DNA from: Toxorhynchites rutilus septentrionalis
Taxonomy: Eukaryota; Arthropoda; Insecta; Diptera; Culicidae
Assembly (NCBI RefSeq): GCF_029784135.1
Contig: NC_073745.1
Span: 46,217,116-46,281,115 of the forward strand
Direction: 5' to 3'
DNA: 64,000 nucleotides
Shown here in pieces: positions 23,228 to 34,290 of the stretch. The position numbers were made by a program, and so were the translations under genes. The notes below the pieces were generated by a model that searched no databases, was not told the DNA's origin, and saw nothing but the letters and a program-made list of their open reading frames with translations. The first letter of the stretch is position 1. Each line of letters begins with the position of its first letter.

Positions 23228-25200
23228 TTTATTTATTTATTTTATTGTCGTCAATCTAAATTGTAGACCGATACATTCTTAATACTACTTAAAACTACTT
23301 ACTTAAAACTAAAAATCTAAAGTGAGCCGGCTGGATAATTTATCCGTTTAATTTAAAAGACGATTTTAACAAGTTACAGAATCAATTTTTTTTAACTTTA
23401 TTTATTTATTTCGTTAAACCAGCGTAGACTAAATATGCTGCCCAAATATTACAGTGAAATTTAACGATATCTTATTCTATTCAGATAGTCTTTGAGCATT
23501 GACCTTGACATGGTTACATCAATTGTTTCACTGGGTTCGTTGCAGATGCTCATCATACGATTAATAGGACTATATTTGGCATAATGCGTTCTTCGATAAA
23601 CTATGTAAAAAATGTTAGGATTTCTCAGGTTCCTAATCGGTGCGTAAAAATTTATGTTTCCTAATATTTCTTCTGAGTCCACTCGTTGTGATATGATATC
23701 AATAATAAATAGAATCATGGCAGAGTTCCGACGTTCTTTTAGGCTTTTAATATTGATTAGCATACAGCGTGCTTCATATGGAGGTAGATGATAGAAGACT
23801 AGAGCCTAGTTTACGAAGTGCAAATAACAAAAATTGTTTTTGCACAGATACAATTCTGTCTTCGTGTGAAGTTATGTAGGGGGACCATACAATACTACAG
23901 TATTCGAGAATTGATCTGACGTATGTAATATACAATGTTTTTATTGTGTACGGATCGTGGAAATGGTAACTAAAGCGTTTAATGAAGCTCAACATATTAT
24001 TTGCTCTATGGATGATTGTATTATAATGATCCACGAAGGTTAGTTTCGAATCTATGATCACACCTAAATCTCTTACTCGTTGACATCTACTGATGGGTTG
24101 ATTACCCAGTATAACACCATTGTTCAATGGTGTTCTTCTTCTTGTAAAAGTAATCAAAGTGCATTTCCTAACATTGAGCTGTAATAAACTCTTAGTGCAC
24201 CAATTATAAACTATGTCAACTTCATTTTTGAATGTTTGAGAGTCTTCTTCATTCTTTATTTCCATATACAGTTTCATATCATCTGCGTAGATAAGTGCCT
24301 TAACACTGTTAAGAAAAACGCAAACGTCATTAACAAATAAAATGAACAAAAGTGGCCCCAAATGAGAGCCTTGAGGAACTCCGGATGTAACAAATATTGG
24401 TTTTGAAATTTCCCCATTAAATCTTACCTTTTGGGTGCGGTCAGTCAAATATGATTCTAGCCATTTCAATAGCTTGACTTCTATCCCTATTTTTGAAGTT
24501 TAAGAAGGAGTAAGAGTATATCAACACGATCGAAAGCCTTACTAAAGTCAGTGTATAGAGCTTCAACTTGATTACCATTATCCATTGCATTCAAAGTGAA
24601 TGTGACAAATTCCAGCAAATTTGTTGTTGTTGATCGTCCTTTGAAAGAACCGTGTTGCTTATTCGTAATTCGTGTCTTTAGTTGTTGAAAAAGTTTTTGG
24701 TTTATTATGGTTTCAAAGAGTTTTGGAATGCAAGAAATGATTGCTACTCCACGATAATTTCTTACATCGGATCTATTACCGGATTTGAATATTGGTACAA
24801 GAAAAGAGTTTTTCCATATTTTTGGGAACCTTTCTGATTCCAATGACGTATTGAAAAGCCATAAAAGTGGATGAGTTAATTCAGATGCCAAATTTTTTAT
24901 AAAAACCGGTGGAATTCCGTCAGGACCTGGCCCTTTCGAGACATCGAGCTTATTTAATGCGTCAAAAATTTCAATGTAAGTTAGTTTTCTGACTCCAACA
25001 TCACATAGAAATTCTGGAAGAAATGCAAAGAAGTCACGATCTCGGTCCTCCTCAGCTGTTACAATATAAACTTCTTGAAAAAATGTTGCAAAGAGGTTGC
25101 AGATTTTTTCTGGGTCATTCCCCACGGTATCGTCAAGGTGCATGCGTGATGGAAACCACATAAACAGATTTATAAACAGATTTGAACGTAAGACTACAAA
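23228..25200 (-). mobile_element. CR1-type (T1/Q-like) non-LTR retrotransposon, 5' truncated
   Basis: From right to left the minus strand encodes the region before the RT (FPSRMHLDDTVGNDPEKI, about 25165), RT fingers (GPGPDGIPPVFIKNL, SFKGRSTTTNLLEF), the palm (SGVPQGSHLGPLLF, YADDMKLY), thumb, and the C-terminal tail (LPPYEARCMLINI... NINFYAPIRNLRNPN). That tail is typical of mosquito CR1-clade elements. Two single-base frameshifts split the frame, one at about 24500 in an A run and one at about 23785. The endonuclease is missing, as after incomplete reverse transcription. The 3' UTR may end at the ATTT repeat at 23225-23240. Confidence 0.88.
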
Positions 25201-25237
25201 TAATACAAATATATATTCCATCCTATCCAGTCTTGAG

Positions 25238-25415
25238 TGCTCTTGTGGCCGAATAGTTAGCGTCACACGTTATCTTGGGGATGGGGGGTTTCGGTTTCTT
25301 TTTCCGTTCTGGCCGGACGATCTTTCGTATTTCGTTTTCCACATGTACTGAGATCACGCGTATTCTAGAGCTTTGCCACTTCAAAACACATTCAAGGTGT
25401 GTTTTTTAAATTCCA
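25238..25415 (+). mobile_element. tRNA-derived SINE (Feilai-like)
   Basis: The segment starts GTGGCCGAATAGTTAGCGTC, a tRNA-like A-box region, followed by a weak B box (GGGTTTCGGTTTC) and a tRNA-unrelated part including TCACGCGTATTCTAGAGCTT. I associate this second part with the abundant Aedes SINE group; the name is from memory. It abuts the truncated 5' end of the CR1 element. No clear target duplication was found. Confidence 0.65.
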
Positions 25416-25420
25416 TTTAT

Positions 25421-25640
25421 TTATAATGATACTACATCCCATCGAAAGATTAGATCTTTTTTGCAATTTTTCACCAATAAACCCGATCTATGGCTGCAGT
25501 GCTCCATCTCCCGACTGCACCGATTCAAGGAACAAGGATATTTGAGCTTGAAAGAGACACTGGAATTTTCATTGAAGATGCCGAAGCCAGTGGACCCGTT
25601 TATGAATGAACCGTCAGTAAAGAACATTTAATCAGATCTA
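25421..25640 (-). mobile_element. RNase H fragment of a non-LTR retrotransposon
   Basis: The minus strand encodes FFTDGSFINGSTGFGIFNE, the start of the RNase H domain found at the end of I/R1/LOA-type ORF2 proteins (catalytic Asp in TDGS). The frame breaks soon after. It may be the continuation of the RT fragment at 28143-28530, since order and strand agree. Confidence 0.78.
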
Positions 25641-25979
25641 ACTTTCCCATATTTTTACAAAAATATCGGCGGAATAAAAACGGGTGGGTAATGACGGGGA
25701 CATAACCGGAGTGACGTAGAACTATACAAAGGGGACAGCTTTTGTTAAATATATATTTTAAATATATTGTTTAATTTTCTTCTCCTACGTGAATACCTAC
25801 CTATCTACCTTAAAAATGGATTAGTTTACTGTTTACTCTTCATGAATATGTTGATGGTTCTGAAAAGAACCTTTGGTGTTGTGTTTTTTTTATCACTCGA
25901 TATTCTCATCTTGTTCGGTTAAACCTTCCTGTTTAGCTATTGCGTTTGCCACTCGCCACAGCTTTCACAGTTGGAATAT

Positions 25980-26345
25980 TTCTTCCCATTCAGCTTGTGA
26001 CATGTTGTTCAGTAAATTACATTTGATGCGACGTGCCGGAGAAACACTTTGCCACTCACTGAAACTAATTGTTGCCTTGATGAGCGCCGGACCGAAGCTG
26101 CTCTGTTCTTGATGCGGGTTTTCTGATTGTCGTGAGCAGCTTTGCAAGCCAACTCGAGCACTCCGACGGCCGAAACTCTATAATCGCTGTTAGGTATACT
26201 GGTGCTCCGGCACCAATCCGTTCGGCCTAGTTACCCTTGCGGAGCAATCAGTGAATGCGACCAACAGGGAACTGGAGACTTGCACGGTTCGAGTGAGACT
26301 TTGCCTTTCCCTTAACTTGTCCTCCTTTGTTACGTCCACGATGCC
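25980..26345 (-). pseudogene. Histone H2A pseudogene 1
   Basis: The minus strand reads [19 protein letters not shown], then in another frame RKGN, a stop, AERIGAGAPVYLTAII, then AKLLTTIRKP-type sequence corresponding to the ELAGNAARDNKKTR helix. These are consecutive parts of core histone H2A. The start codon is destroyed and at least three frameshifts or stops break it. The C-terminal docking region is not recognisable. A TATAAAAC lies upstream at 26412-26418, so promoter-flanking DNA was copied too and this is not a simple retrocopy. Confidence 0.82.
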
Positions 26346-26411
26346 GATGCCGTATAACCACACGGGTTTACGGTTTGAAAGAAAATAAGATATTTATTTG
26401 GGGTCCGCGTG

Positions 26412-26418
26412 TTTTATA
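26412..26418 (-). promoter_or_regulatory. TATA box of H2A pseudogene 1
   Basis: TATAAAA on the minus strand, about 70 bp before the former H2A start region and preceded by GCTAGAG. The spacing is typical of a histone promoter and supports a DNA-level duplication. Confidence 0.5.
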
Positions 26419-26624
26419 CTCTAGCGGTACACACTCACAGGATAGAGACAAATCGGCAGACTCAGCCAGAGGGGCGAGTCCAACGAGACGAACGAATGAG
26501 CGTTAAAAGGGAGCGATGGCAAAAAAATACATTCATTACGATTTGTTCGCTCGTTGGATTCACATGCAGGCTAAAAAGGGTCCTTTTCAGGATCACAAAA
26601 TTATCTTCAATCTAAAGAGTTTAT

Positions 26625-26790
26625 TGTTTTGTTATCACTCGATATCCCCATCTTGTTCGGCTAAACCTTTCTGTTTAGCGATTACATTTGCCACTCGCCA
26701 CAGCTTTCACAGTTGGAAAATTTCTTCCCATCCAGCTTGTGACATATTTTACAGTAAATTACATTCAATGGCACGTCGCATTACCACCAC
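26625..26790 (-). repeat. Third partial copy of the H2A-associated tail
   Basis: The sequence TTATCACTCGATAT...GCCACAGCTTTCACAGTTGG repeats that at about 25892-26025, which follows H2A pseudogene 1. No H2A core sequence is present in this copy. It shows that the H2A-associated unit was duplicated locally. Confidence 0.6.
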
Positions 26791-27339
26791 TCAGTATCGG
26801 ATTGGAGGTAATTTTAACCTGTAATTGAACATTTGCGATGACAGTGGTACAGTGTCGACCTTCAATGTGGGGTCATAATTGGACCCCGAACTCTATGTTT
26901 ACAAAAATGTCCAACTAAATATGTCGCATTACTGGTCCGTCCAATTAGCTAAATGTCGAGATAAGTGTAAATTACTGTACTTTCAATCTAGAAGCAATTT
27001 AAGAATTGGTGAAAATCAATAAGCTCAGAACAACTGCCAAATTCACATACTCATCATATCCTGGCAAACAAATTATGAAAAAATCAATTTGTGTTTTATT
27101 ATTATTTTGGATATTGTTTTAGAAAGCATTGAACTGTATTTCCTAAACTCTTTTTTGGAAGGTTTAATGGCCCTGAAAAGCGCCATAAAACAGGAATGCT
27201 TCCAATTTAGAAAACTTAGTACTCGTGGTTTAAAAAAAAACCATTTCGAACGCCCTCGATGCCGCCTTGTTCTAGATTTGCCACCAAAGCAGTGTGTATA
27301 AAGAACAAACTTTTTTCTTCTGTTACCTGATGCCGTTTT

Positions 27340-27626
27340 GCGATTGCGTTTGCCACTCGCCACTCGCTGCAACTGCCTGTTGTCTTGATGTCCACAGAAC
27401 CGAATGTGTTCTGTTCCGACTGCGGGTTTTCTTATCGTCGCGAGCAGCTTTACCAGCTAACTCGATCACTTCGGCGGCCGAAACTATATAACGCCGGCTA
27501 GGTGGACTGGTGCACTGGTACTAACGCGCTCGGCCTAGCTACCCTTGCGGGGAACTCCAGATCAACACGGTTCGAGCGGGATTTTGCCTTTCCCTTCACT
27601 TTTCCTCCTTTACCATGTCCGGACAT
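27340..27626 (-). pseudogene. Histone H2A pseudogene 2
   Basis: The ATG at 27624-27626 opens MSGHGKGGKVKGKAKSRSNR, the H2A N-terminal tail nearly intact, followed by a deletion that removes the FPVGRIHR region, and a frame that ends in a stop after about 41 codons. Other frames keep RKG..AER and EVIELAGKAARDDKKTR. The C-terminal third is replaced by the tail shared with the other copies (SGEWQTQSQ-type reading). Confidence 0.85.
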
Positions 27627-27904
27627 GGCTGCTTGTGTTGGTTTGTTGATGTGTTGTGATGCGAACCGATGTGGTGTACGGTTTGAATGAGAATGATCGT
27701 TACGGCAGCGGAGCGGGGATTTTTAAGCTGACTGGCTGGCTCGAGAATTACGCATGTGTGAGACTGCGACCAATGTTTCGTTCATTTTTTTCTTTTTCCT
27801 TTCCAATCGTGGTTCATTCTATTTCGCTGCTGCTCTGGTTGCCCGTTTTGGTCGGTTCGATTTGAGGAGCACAAAATGGACCAATCAAAAATGGGCACAT
27901 AGTG

Positions 27905-28140
27905 CATTTTGACAATGCTTGATATTTCACAATTATTCAATTATTTATCTCAAGAAAAATGAAATGTTATTCGTTATGATAGATGCGTAGATATATTTCC
28001 TATCAATTGATGCAAAAACCTTTGCGATCTATTGAGAAATGCTCGAGTTATAAGCGTTCCAAATCTTGCATTTTTTCCTACTTGTTCAGTGCCTAGATTT
28101 CCATTTCACCCCCTATATCTTCCGGTTAGACGTAGTCCTA
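27905..28140 (-). repeat. Second copy of the 1540-1757 repeat
   Basis: Reverse complement of the 1540-1757 unit, including GACGTAGGACTACGTC at the outer end (28128-28136 region), AACTCGAGCATT, TAGATCGCAAAGG and ATTGATAGGAAATAT. Confidence 0.7.
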
Positions 28141-28142
28141 CG

Positions 28143-28530
28143 TCAAAATCGGAGCGTAGGTGATCTGGGATTCCATGGATTTTTTGTCGCATGGACAGAT
28201 AAAAAATGAATTGGGAAAGTATGGGAAGCAAACTTGGTTGGAGATGCCCGGTGAAGGGTGCCATGAAGTGCAAGGTACTCATGGTATAAGGACATAAAAC
28301 TTGACTGAGGAGTCAGTTGGAGTAGATTTTCGATGTTATCAATCACCAATGGATTCATGATCTTGCAACGGATGAGAAATCTGTAGGATAATTCTGTGAA
28401 CCGAAGAGTAAGCGGGGTTACTCCTGCCAAGACTTCGAGACTCATCGCATCGCGTTATATCATTTGCTTGAGTCCGGCTGGAGACTCGGAGAATTTTTCT
28501 GTCAGCTCTTTAGAGATGCGAATAACATTG
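28143..28530 (-). mobile_element. Non-LTR reverse transcriptase C-terminal fragment
   Basis: The minus strand reads MSLEVLAGVTPLTLRFTELSY, RFLIRCKIMNPLVIDN and FMSLYHEYLAL, typical of the stretch between RT thumb and RNase H in R1/LOA/I-type ORF2 proteins (the AGVxPLxLRF motif). No catalytic RT box remains. See 25421-25640 for the probable continuation. Confidence 0.72.
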
Positions 28531-31011
28531 AGGGGTTTGGATTTTCATCTAAAGTATACAATGTATGGGCCTTCGGAGCTCTCAGGGTACACTTTTTAAT
28601 GAAAATCCAGTTTCTCTTCATCCTCCTCATCATCAGAAATTACGTTTTCTATTTTTTTCTTCTTTCTTCTAATTCTACTTCACCTTCCTGTTCTTCAAGG
28701 GGTTCCGTATCAGAGATATACAATGGCGTCGTTGCAGAATCCTCCCCGCCCTCAGCCGTAGTAATAAATTCCGACAACTGTTCGATATGAACAGAATATA
28801 TTGGTAACAAAAAAAAATTAAAAATAAATATGATACGTTAAATTTCTATTTCAGTTATAGTAGAAAATTAAATTTATTCAAATTATTTTTTATTAAATTA
28901 AATACAACATATGTTCAAGTGCAATATATATGAAGATGGTCACCCTAATACCAACGCGTGTGGATCACATAAACGAAACGAAACAATGGTACTTATCTTG
29001 CACAGAAAGTGGAAGAAATGATAGAAAGGTATAAAAAGAAAACAAATTCTACTTGCCGCTGCTGTGTAGCGTATATGATGAGTTTATTTGATCTGTTGCA
29101 TGGACCCTCAGCGTCTCGATCGTGCACCACTTATCTAATTGAGATTCACCACGCTTGCAAGCGTGGTGAAAGCTAGTCACGCGGAATGGAGTAAGTTTAA
29201 TTTCGTATTTATTTAGCTTTTTTTTATATTGTGAATATTGTCTTGTCTAGTTTAAGAAACAAAAGATAAACAAACAGCAATTTACCCGTCTGGTGGCCTT
29301 TTCAAGACGAAATTCTGACGTATCCAGAGGACGTAATTTTTTTTAATTTGTATTCGGTAAATGCGCTATGGGATGTAATTAAGAATTAAAAATGTAGCTC
29401 CCGTAGGCCCATTGAAACATGACGAAGGTCTACTTCCGATTGTCCTGAAGGAACAGAAATTTTTCGTTTATATTTTTAGGGTTAGACTAAGAGAGGGTTG
29501 CAATACCTTAAATGGCAATGGAGGCCACTGGCCCAAATACGATCATTATGATTGATTATGTATAATATTGATTTGTTGATATTTTGAATATAAAATAATA
29601 ACTGTAAAGTTTTTCCAACATTGCAGAGCTAGTTTTTGTAATTCATACATTCACAATTGGCGGACCAGACTAGAATCAGGACGATAGTCATAACTTTTAA
29701 CGTTTTAGATATTTTCTACGGTATTGTAAACGGAACGGTAAAGTCCAGTCCAGTCCAGTTTCTGTTTAAATAATTAAATCAGACCTCATGTCCCGTGTAT
29801 CAAATTACACGAGAATGGGAAGGATAAGAGGATTAAGTTTCTGAATCCCATATGGGAGTAACTCAGATTATACTGATCGTGAGGTGGATAAATTCGGGTT
29901 TGTTCTGAGATATAGAAGTTATTATTATTTATCAAAATTGTTCATAAAAATGATTCTAAAACGAGTAAACGAGCAAGAAACGTGATTAGTTTCCCACTCA
30001 ACTTATCATTATAATATCAAATTATCTTCAGATGAAATTTTTGTATGAGATTATTATACCACATGAAGAAAACAAAGTTTTCCACTCACATTGAATACCA
30101 GTTTAATACGAAGAAGTTAATTTTCATTAATGATTTTTTATTTCAAAAGTGCTCATTCTGCCTGAAAACTCATTATTACCTTCGACACTTCACTAACTCG
30201 TAAAACCTAGTTCAATGGCGTGCCGTTTATTTCGTTTCCACCGTGAAGTGTATTCGAGAATCAGGCCCGGAATATTATCTCATACGATGTATTAATTTTA
30301 CCCACATAACGTTCAAACACCCGACATTATGCAACCAATATGTCTCTTATAAACGGAAATGAACACTTTCACTTCACGGAGTTCATTTTTACACGCAACT
30401 GTCCGTGACATTGATGATCGACACAAAAAGATTAAGTGAAGTGTAAGTGACGTGAAAGCGTACGTGGCAGTGATGTTCGTGATCATGCCCAATATCTAAG
30501 TATGCCAAGTTGCTTTATTAGGTAAGGTCTTTACGCCTAGAAAGTTTCATTAAGTTCTGAGAGGGTCATGCCAATCCCATAGAAGTGTTGGCGCGAAATC
30601 CGTAAAATACATAATATTTAATTACTTAAGTTGAGATATAGGTGAGATATAGTATATTTTTGTTGTCAAGACTATGGTGATGATGGTATTTTTTTTTTTG
30701 CTTTTATATATATCTTAGTTATTCAATTAAATCTAAAAACATAATTGTGAAGTCTGCAATAGTTTGAGCCCGCGCGCGTTGGCAAGCATAGAGAAACGTG
30801 AGATTGAACAAAAGCAAAAGAATTTTTGATCGAATAAAACAAAGTCATTCCAAGGGGTTTAATGTGGAAACCTGAGGTAAGCTAGGGATAGCTCAATCGG
30901 AATACTTGTAAATTCATCTTCTCAACAGATAATTATATCAAGATTTTTCTGTGCTGTGGCGGATCTCATTGCAGATTCAGGTTGACACGTTTATACCCCA
31001 GGTTGAATGTA
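28531..31011. other. AT-rich intergenic stretch
   Basis: No gene seen. Contains a long perfect palindrome at 29145-29170 and a short tandem GTCCAGTCCAGTCCAGT at about 29743-29760. Confidence 0.45.
29145..29170. repeat. 26-bp perfect palindrome
   Basis: Left arm TTCACCACGCTTG followed with no spacer by its exact reverse complement CAAGCGTGGTGAA. No flanking target duplication or tandem copies are seen. Confidence 0.9.
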
Positions 31012-31440
31012 GGGCCTGAAGTATCGGCTGGAATTAGGCTTAGGTTTGCTCAGCTGTCTGGTCTCGAAAACGATTAACAGACCGTTGTCGGGTATCCAGT
31101 GAAGCGGGAATTCCTTTGTAAATTCTAGGCTAATGCTGACATAGGTATTGGGTTCAATTCCTGATCGGTCAAGAATTTTTTCGGGTTGGAAATTTTCTTG
31201 ACATGCCTTGGGATATGTGAAGTGATGGGCCTGAAGTGTCGGCTAGAATAAGGCTTGGGTTTGCTCAGCTACTAGAACTCGGAAACGATCGCAATTGCAG
31301 GCCGTGGCCGGGGATCTGATAAAGCGGGATTTCCCTTGAAAATTCATGGCTAATACTGACATAGGCATTGGGTTCAATTCCCGATCGGTCTAGGGTCTTC
31401 CCGGGTTGGAAATTCTCTCGACATGCCATGGAATGAATAC
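31012..31440 (+). repeat. Tandem duplication, 215-bp unit with Pol III B-box-like motif
   Basis: GGGCCTGAAGT starts both units (31012 and 31227). Shared blocks: AATAAGGCTT/AATTAGGCTT, GGTTTGCTCAGCT, GCTAATACTGACATAGG, GGGTTCAATTCC and GACATGCC. GGTTCAATTCC resembles a tRNA B box (GGTTCRANYCC), so the unit may derive from a SINE dimer; no clear A box was found at the right distance. Confidence 0.8.
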
Positions 31441-32634
31441 TTTAGACAAAGGCTTAAATTGTTCTATCGATTAGTAATCTATGTCTGCGGGATAACCAGT
31501 CCGTTTTCTTTTCAATTTAATGTGCTCACTGGTTAGTATGATGTAATAAACTCAGTAACTCAATTATTATCAATAAGATAACTCGTCCCGCTCAAGCCTT
31601 TGTAGGGGAAAGAGGTGGGACCATCATCATCATTTCAAGATATAGAATAACTTTCAACAACAACAACAAAATTCAAACAACACTGAGTTGTACTTTTGGA
31701 TTTGCTGTTTACCGTTTGAAGGAAAACTTGCAAGAAAAAAAGCTTTCGGTTGTTGCGAAATAGTAACGAGATAGTATATTGAACAATAAAATTTGTTATC
31801 CTAATATCACAGTTTTATGCAGGGCTATGGAGTCGGAGTCGGAGTTGGAAGGAATTTCATTGAATTAGGTGTTCGACTCCGACTCCTAGTTAGAGGACCC
31901 AATAAAATAAAAATATTTAGCACAATAAACAAAATTTTATTCCATGATAAGGAAATGTTGATGTTAAGTTTGTGTATTATATGTTATTAAAATATGCTAG
32001 GATCCCTGTCGAAATTTTCATAGTTGAAAATGAAAACGGTAATAAAAGCTCTCCGGCTCGCACGTATATTATGCTTATATAAAATTGATTTCTCCTGATA
32101 CAAAGCTGTATATAACTTTTCAGCAATATGATCGATGCAAATCAACAAATCCCAAATAAGTGAATAAGTGAAAATTCCAACTTATTTTCACTACATACAA
32201 ATGTTTCGAGGCTTTCCAAAATAGGTATAGATAATTTCATGAAATCAGAATATCTAACGAATTTTAGCAATAATAACGAGATTAAGTTTGAGGAACAACA
32301 TTACCCTGTATGATGTCTATGTACGAATAGCCGCAAAGTTATAATTGAAAGAATACGTTTCAGCGTGTAATACTACTCAAGAGAAGCTTTTTGAATTCAA
32401 AGTGAATATAATAATATGTTATGAAACATTTGCTCGCCAGATTCAAAGTACAACTTAAATGGTGAAATCATAGTAAATATATCTTTTATCGAATCAAATA
32501 AAATCCAACATTTAATAAAAATCAATAATTCACCCACTACCCTTGGCTTCTTTCGTGAGTAAAAATGCATTCAAAGTATGGACGTTGAATTCAAAGAAAT
32601 TTATAATATTCACTGTAATGATGCTGTAGGATTT
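31441..32634. other. AT-rich intergenic stretch with hAT-like end
   Basis: At 31820 the sequence CAGGGCTATGGAGTCGGAG begins; a reverse-complement relative (CCGACTCCACAGCCCTG) lies near 36737-36753. GGAGTCGG repeats with CAGGGCTGTGG ends are typical of a hAT-like MITE family. Otherwise no feature. Confidence 0.45.
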
Positions 32635-33580
32635 TGGAAAAAAATTATAGGAGGTTGTGTCCAAGATACGACCGCATTGTTGACGTAGTACTACGCTGTT
32701 ATTTTATATAAGTCGCTTGTTTATACCTTCGGGTATTATTCTATAATGCTGTGAAAGTTTAGAAACAACTGCTTAGTAGAATAATCTCTGAAATGATTTT
32801 TTCATTGTAGAATCAGTTGACGATAATTGATTGATGATTCATTCTTGCCCTCGCAAAACAATCGTATGTCGCAATTTATTTCATGTCAATGCATTGAAAA
32901 TTTACCTCGAAGGCTATTCCGGTGGCCTTTTTCGAAATTTGCATAGACTCGGCTACAGTCGATTATATACATGTTGCACCAGCACCGTTATTCCATATCT
33001 CATAACTACATCAATATATCTTTGGCACCGCATGTAAACAACAACAATGACAACACTTGCAAGTATCAAATATCATGCTACATGTTATTTAGTATTGCCT
33101 CAAAGGAATCGCACCTCTAGATATCGTTCGTACAAACTAAGCGCAAACCAAGCACCAAACAAGCGTTCACCATAGCATGCATACAGAGCCATACATTGGT
33201 GGTTTGAAACTAATAGCAATATAAACATTTCTCGTCATTTTGCGCTATTCTCAAAAGAAACGCTTCTGTTAATATTACTGGCCTCGAAACGAGTTGCATT
33301 ACTTTCTCATGCTCGCGAGAAGCGCAGCTGTCACCCTTAGTGGAGGATGTTTTGCTACTGGCAAGCAAAACCTAATCACATACAAAATTCCAGAACATTT
33401 ACTTTCTTGATGACTAAACAAGAGAAATAAACTCTTTTTGTTAATAGCAACCTCGAAAACAGTGGCAATGATTCATTATGATCAATATTAGCGCAAATGC
33501 AATCCTAGTTGAAGGCAGTTTTGCGACTGGCACGCGAACCCAAATAACTTATAACATTCCAGTAAGACATTCAAGATCCT
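32635..33580 (-). repeat. 1-kb dispersed repeat, copy 2 of the inverted pair
   Basis: Reverse complement of 18785-19870, from GGAGGTTGTGTCCAAGATACG at 32650 to AACATTCCAGTAAGACATTC at 33560. A core TTGACGTAGTACTACG lies at about 32683, just inside the end. Divergence is substantial and indels are frequent, so the pair is old. Confidence 0.75.
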
Positions 33581-33641
33581 TGGTATTCCCAAATAATTTT
33601 TTGGTGCACAACCTTAACGTCTACTTCGCCATAACGTCAGT

Positions 33642-34290
33642 TTAATGCATTGATGCATTCTCAAAGGCACCAACGAAGCCCTTATGAAGACGGAAAAGAA
33701 ACAATGTTAACTGCTTGGAAAAAGACTGAATTATGCCACACAGCTTGTACTCTGCTGTAACACCCATCGATGCGAATTCGCTGATGAGTTTGTCAAGAGC
33801 GACCGCCTTCACCACCAGCGGGGGGAGCTTGATTTTGGTTGCTGCCTGGGCGTTTACATTTTCGACCGACGCGCCGAAATCGCCTACTTCGCTGTTGTTC
33901 GGTGCGGTGTCACATTCGCGAAGGCTCGGTTCAGTGCGAGCGCTTTGCACTACACCAACACCGCGTGCATCATTAGATGACGCTTACCTCGAAATTTTAG
34001 TGCCCCTGGCAATGCGTTCGTTTTTTGCAGGGCTCGAGCCTGCCTTCCTCTTCTTCTTGCTCATCGCACACTACGCGAAGCGTCCAATTTATGACGCGGA
34101 AAGAAGAACACACGATACGAATAACGCGAAAAACGAACAGAAAAATCAAACGACGATTTCCAAGTTGGATTACCACTGGTGGAGTTCAATCTTAGATCGA
34201 AGCGCAGCGAAAGCAAAGTGAACTGGATTATTCAACAGTCCGATGCCGAATGAAAGTTCCTCCTCAGCGAGATCCACTGTTTATACTCTA
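33642..34290 (-). mobile_element. 5' part of a non-LTR retrotransposon (ORF1, Gag-like)
   Basis: ORF1 starts with the ATG at 34064 (minus), MSKKKRKAGSSPAK, then shifts frame to NVNAQAATKIKLPPLVVKAV and LASMGVTAEYKLCGI, the conserved start of the Gag-like ORF1 of Jockey/LOA-type elements. Sequence upstream to about 34290 is probably its 5' UTR. It ends at about 33650, so the 5' end is retained and the 3' part is lost. Confidence 0.7.

Larger units (their letters stand above)
25716..28142. other. Possible composite insertion between two retrotransposon pieces
   Basis: The segment separates the RT end (28143-28530) from the RNase H start (25421-25640) of what looks like one ORF2. It begins GTGACGTAGAACTA and in reverse complement begins TTGACGTAGGACTA, short inverted ends. 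It holds the histone-derived copies. Whether it moved as one piece is inference. Confidence 0.4.

Noticed and set aside
25980..27626. Functional histone H2A genes
   Set aside because: Both copies have lost the reading frame; one lost the start codon and the other stops after about 41 codons, and the C-terminal region is absent.
31012..31440. CRISPR-like or satellite array
   Set aside because: Only two units of 215 bp, no short regular repeats with unique spacers, and the genome is eukaryotic.
33733..34221. 162-codon plus-strand ORF
   Set aside because: The minus strand of the same DNA encodes a recognisable Gag-like ORF1 start, so the plus-strand frame is a shadow.
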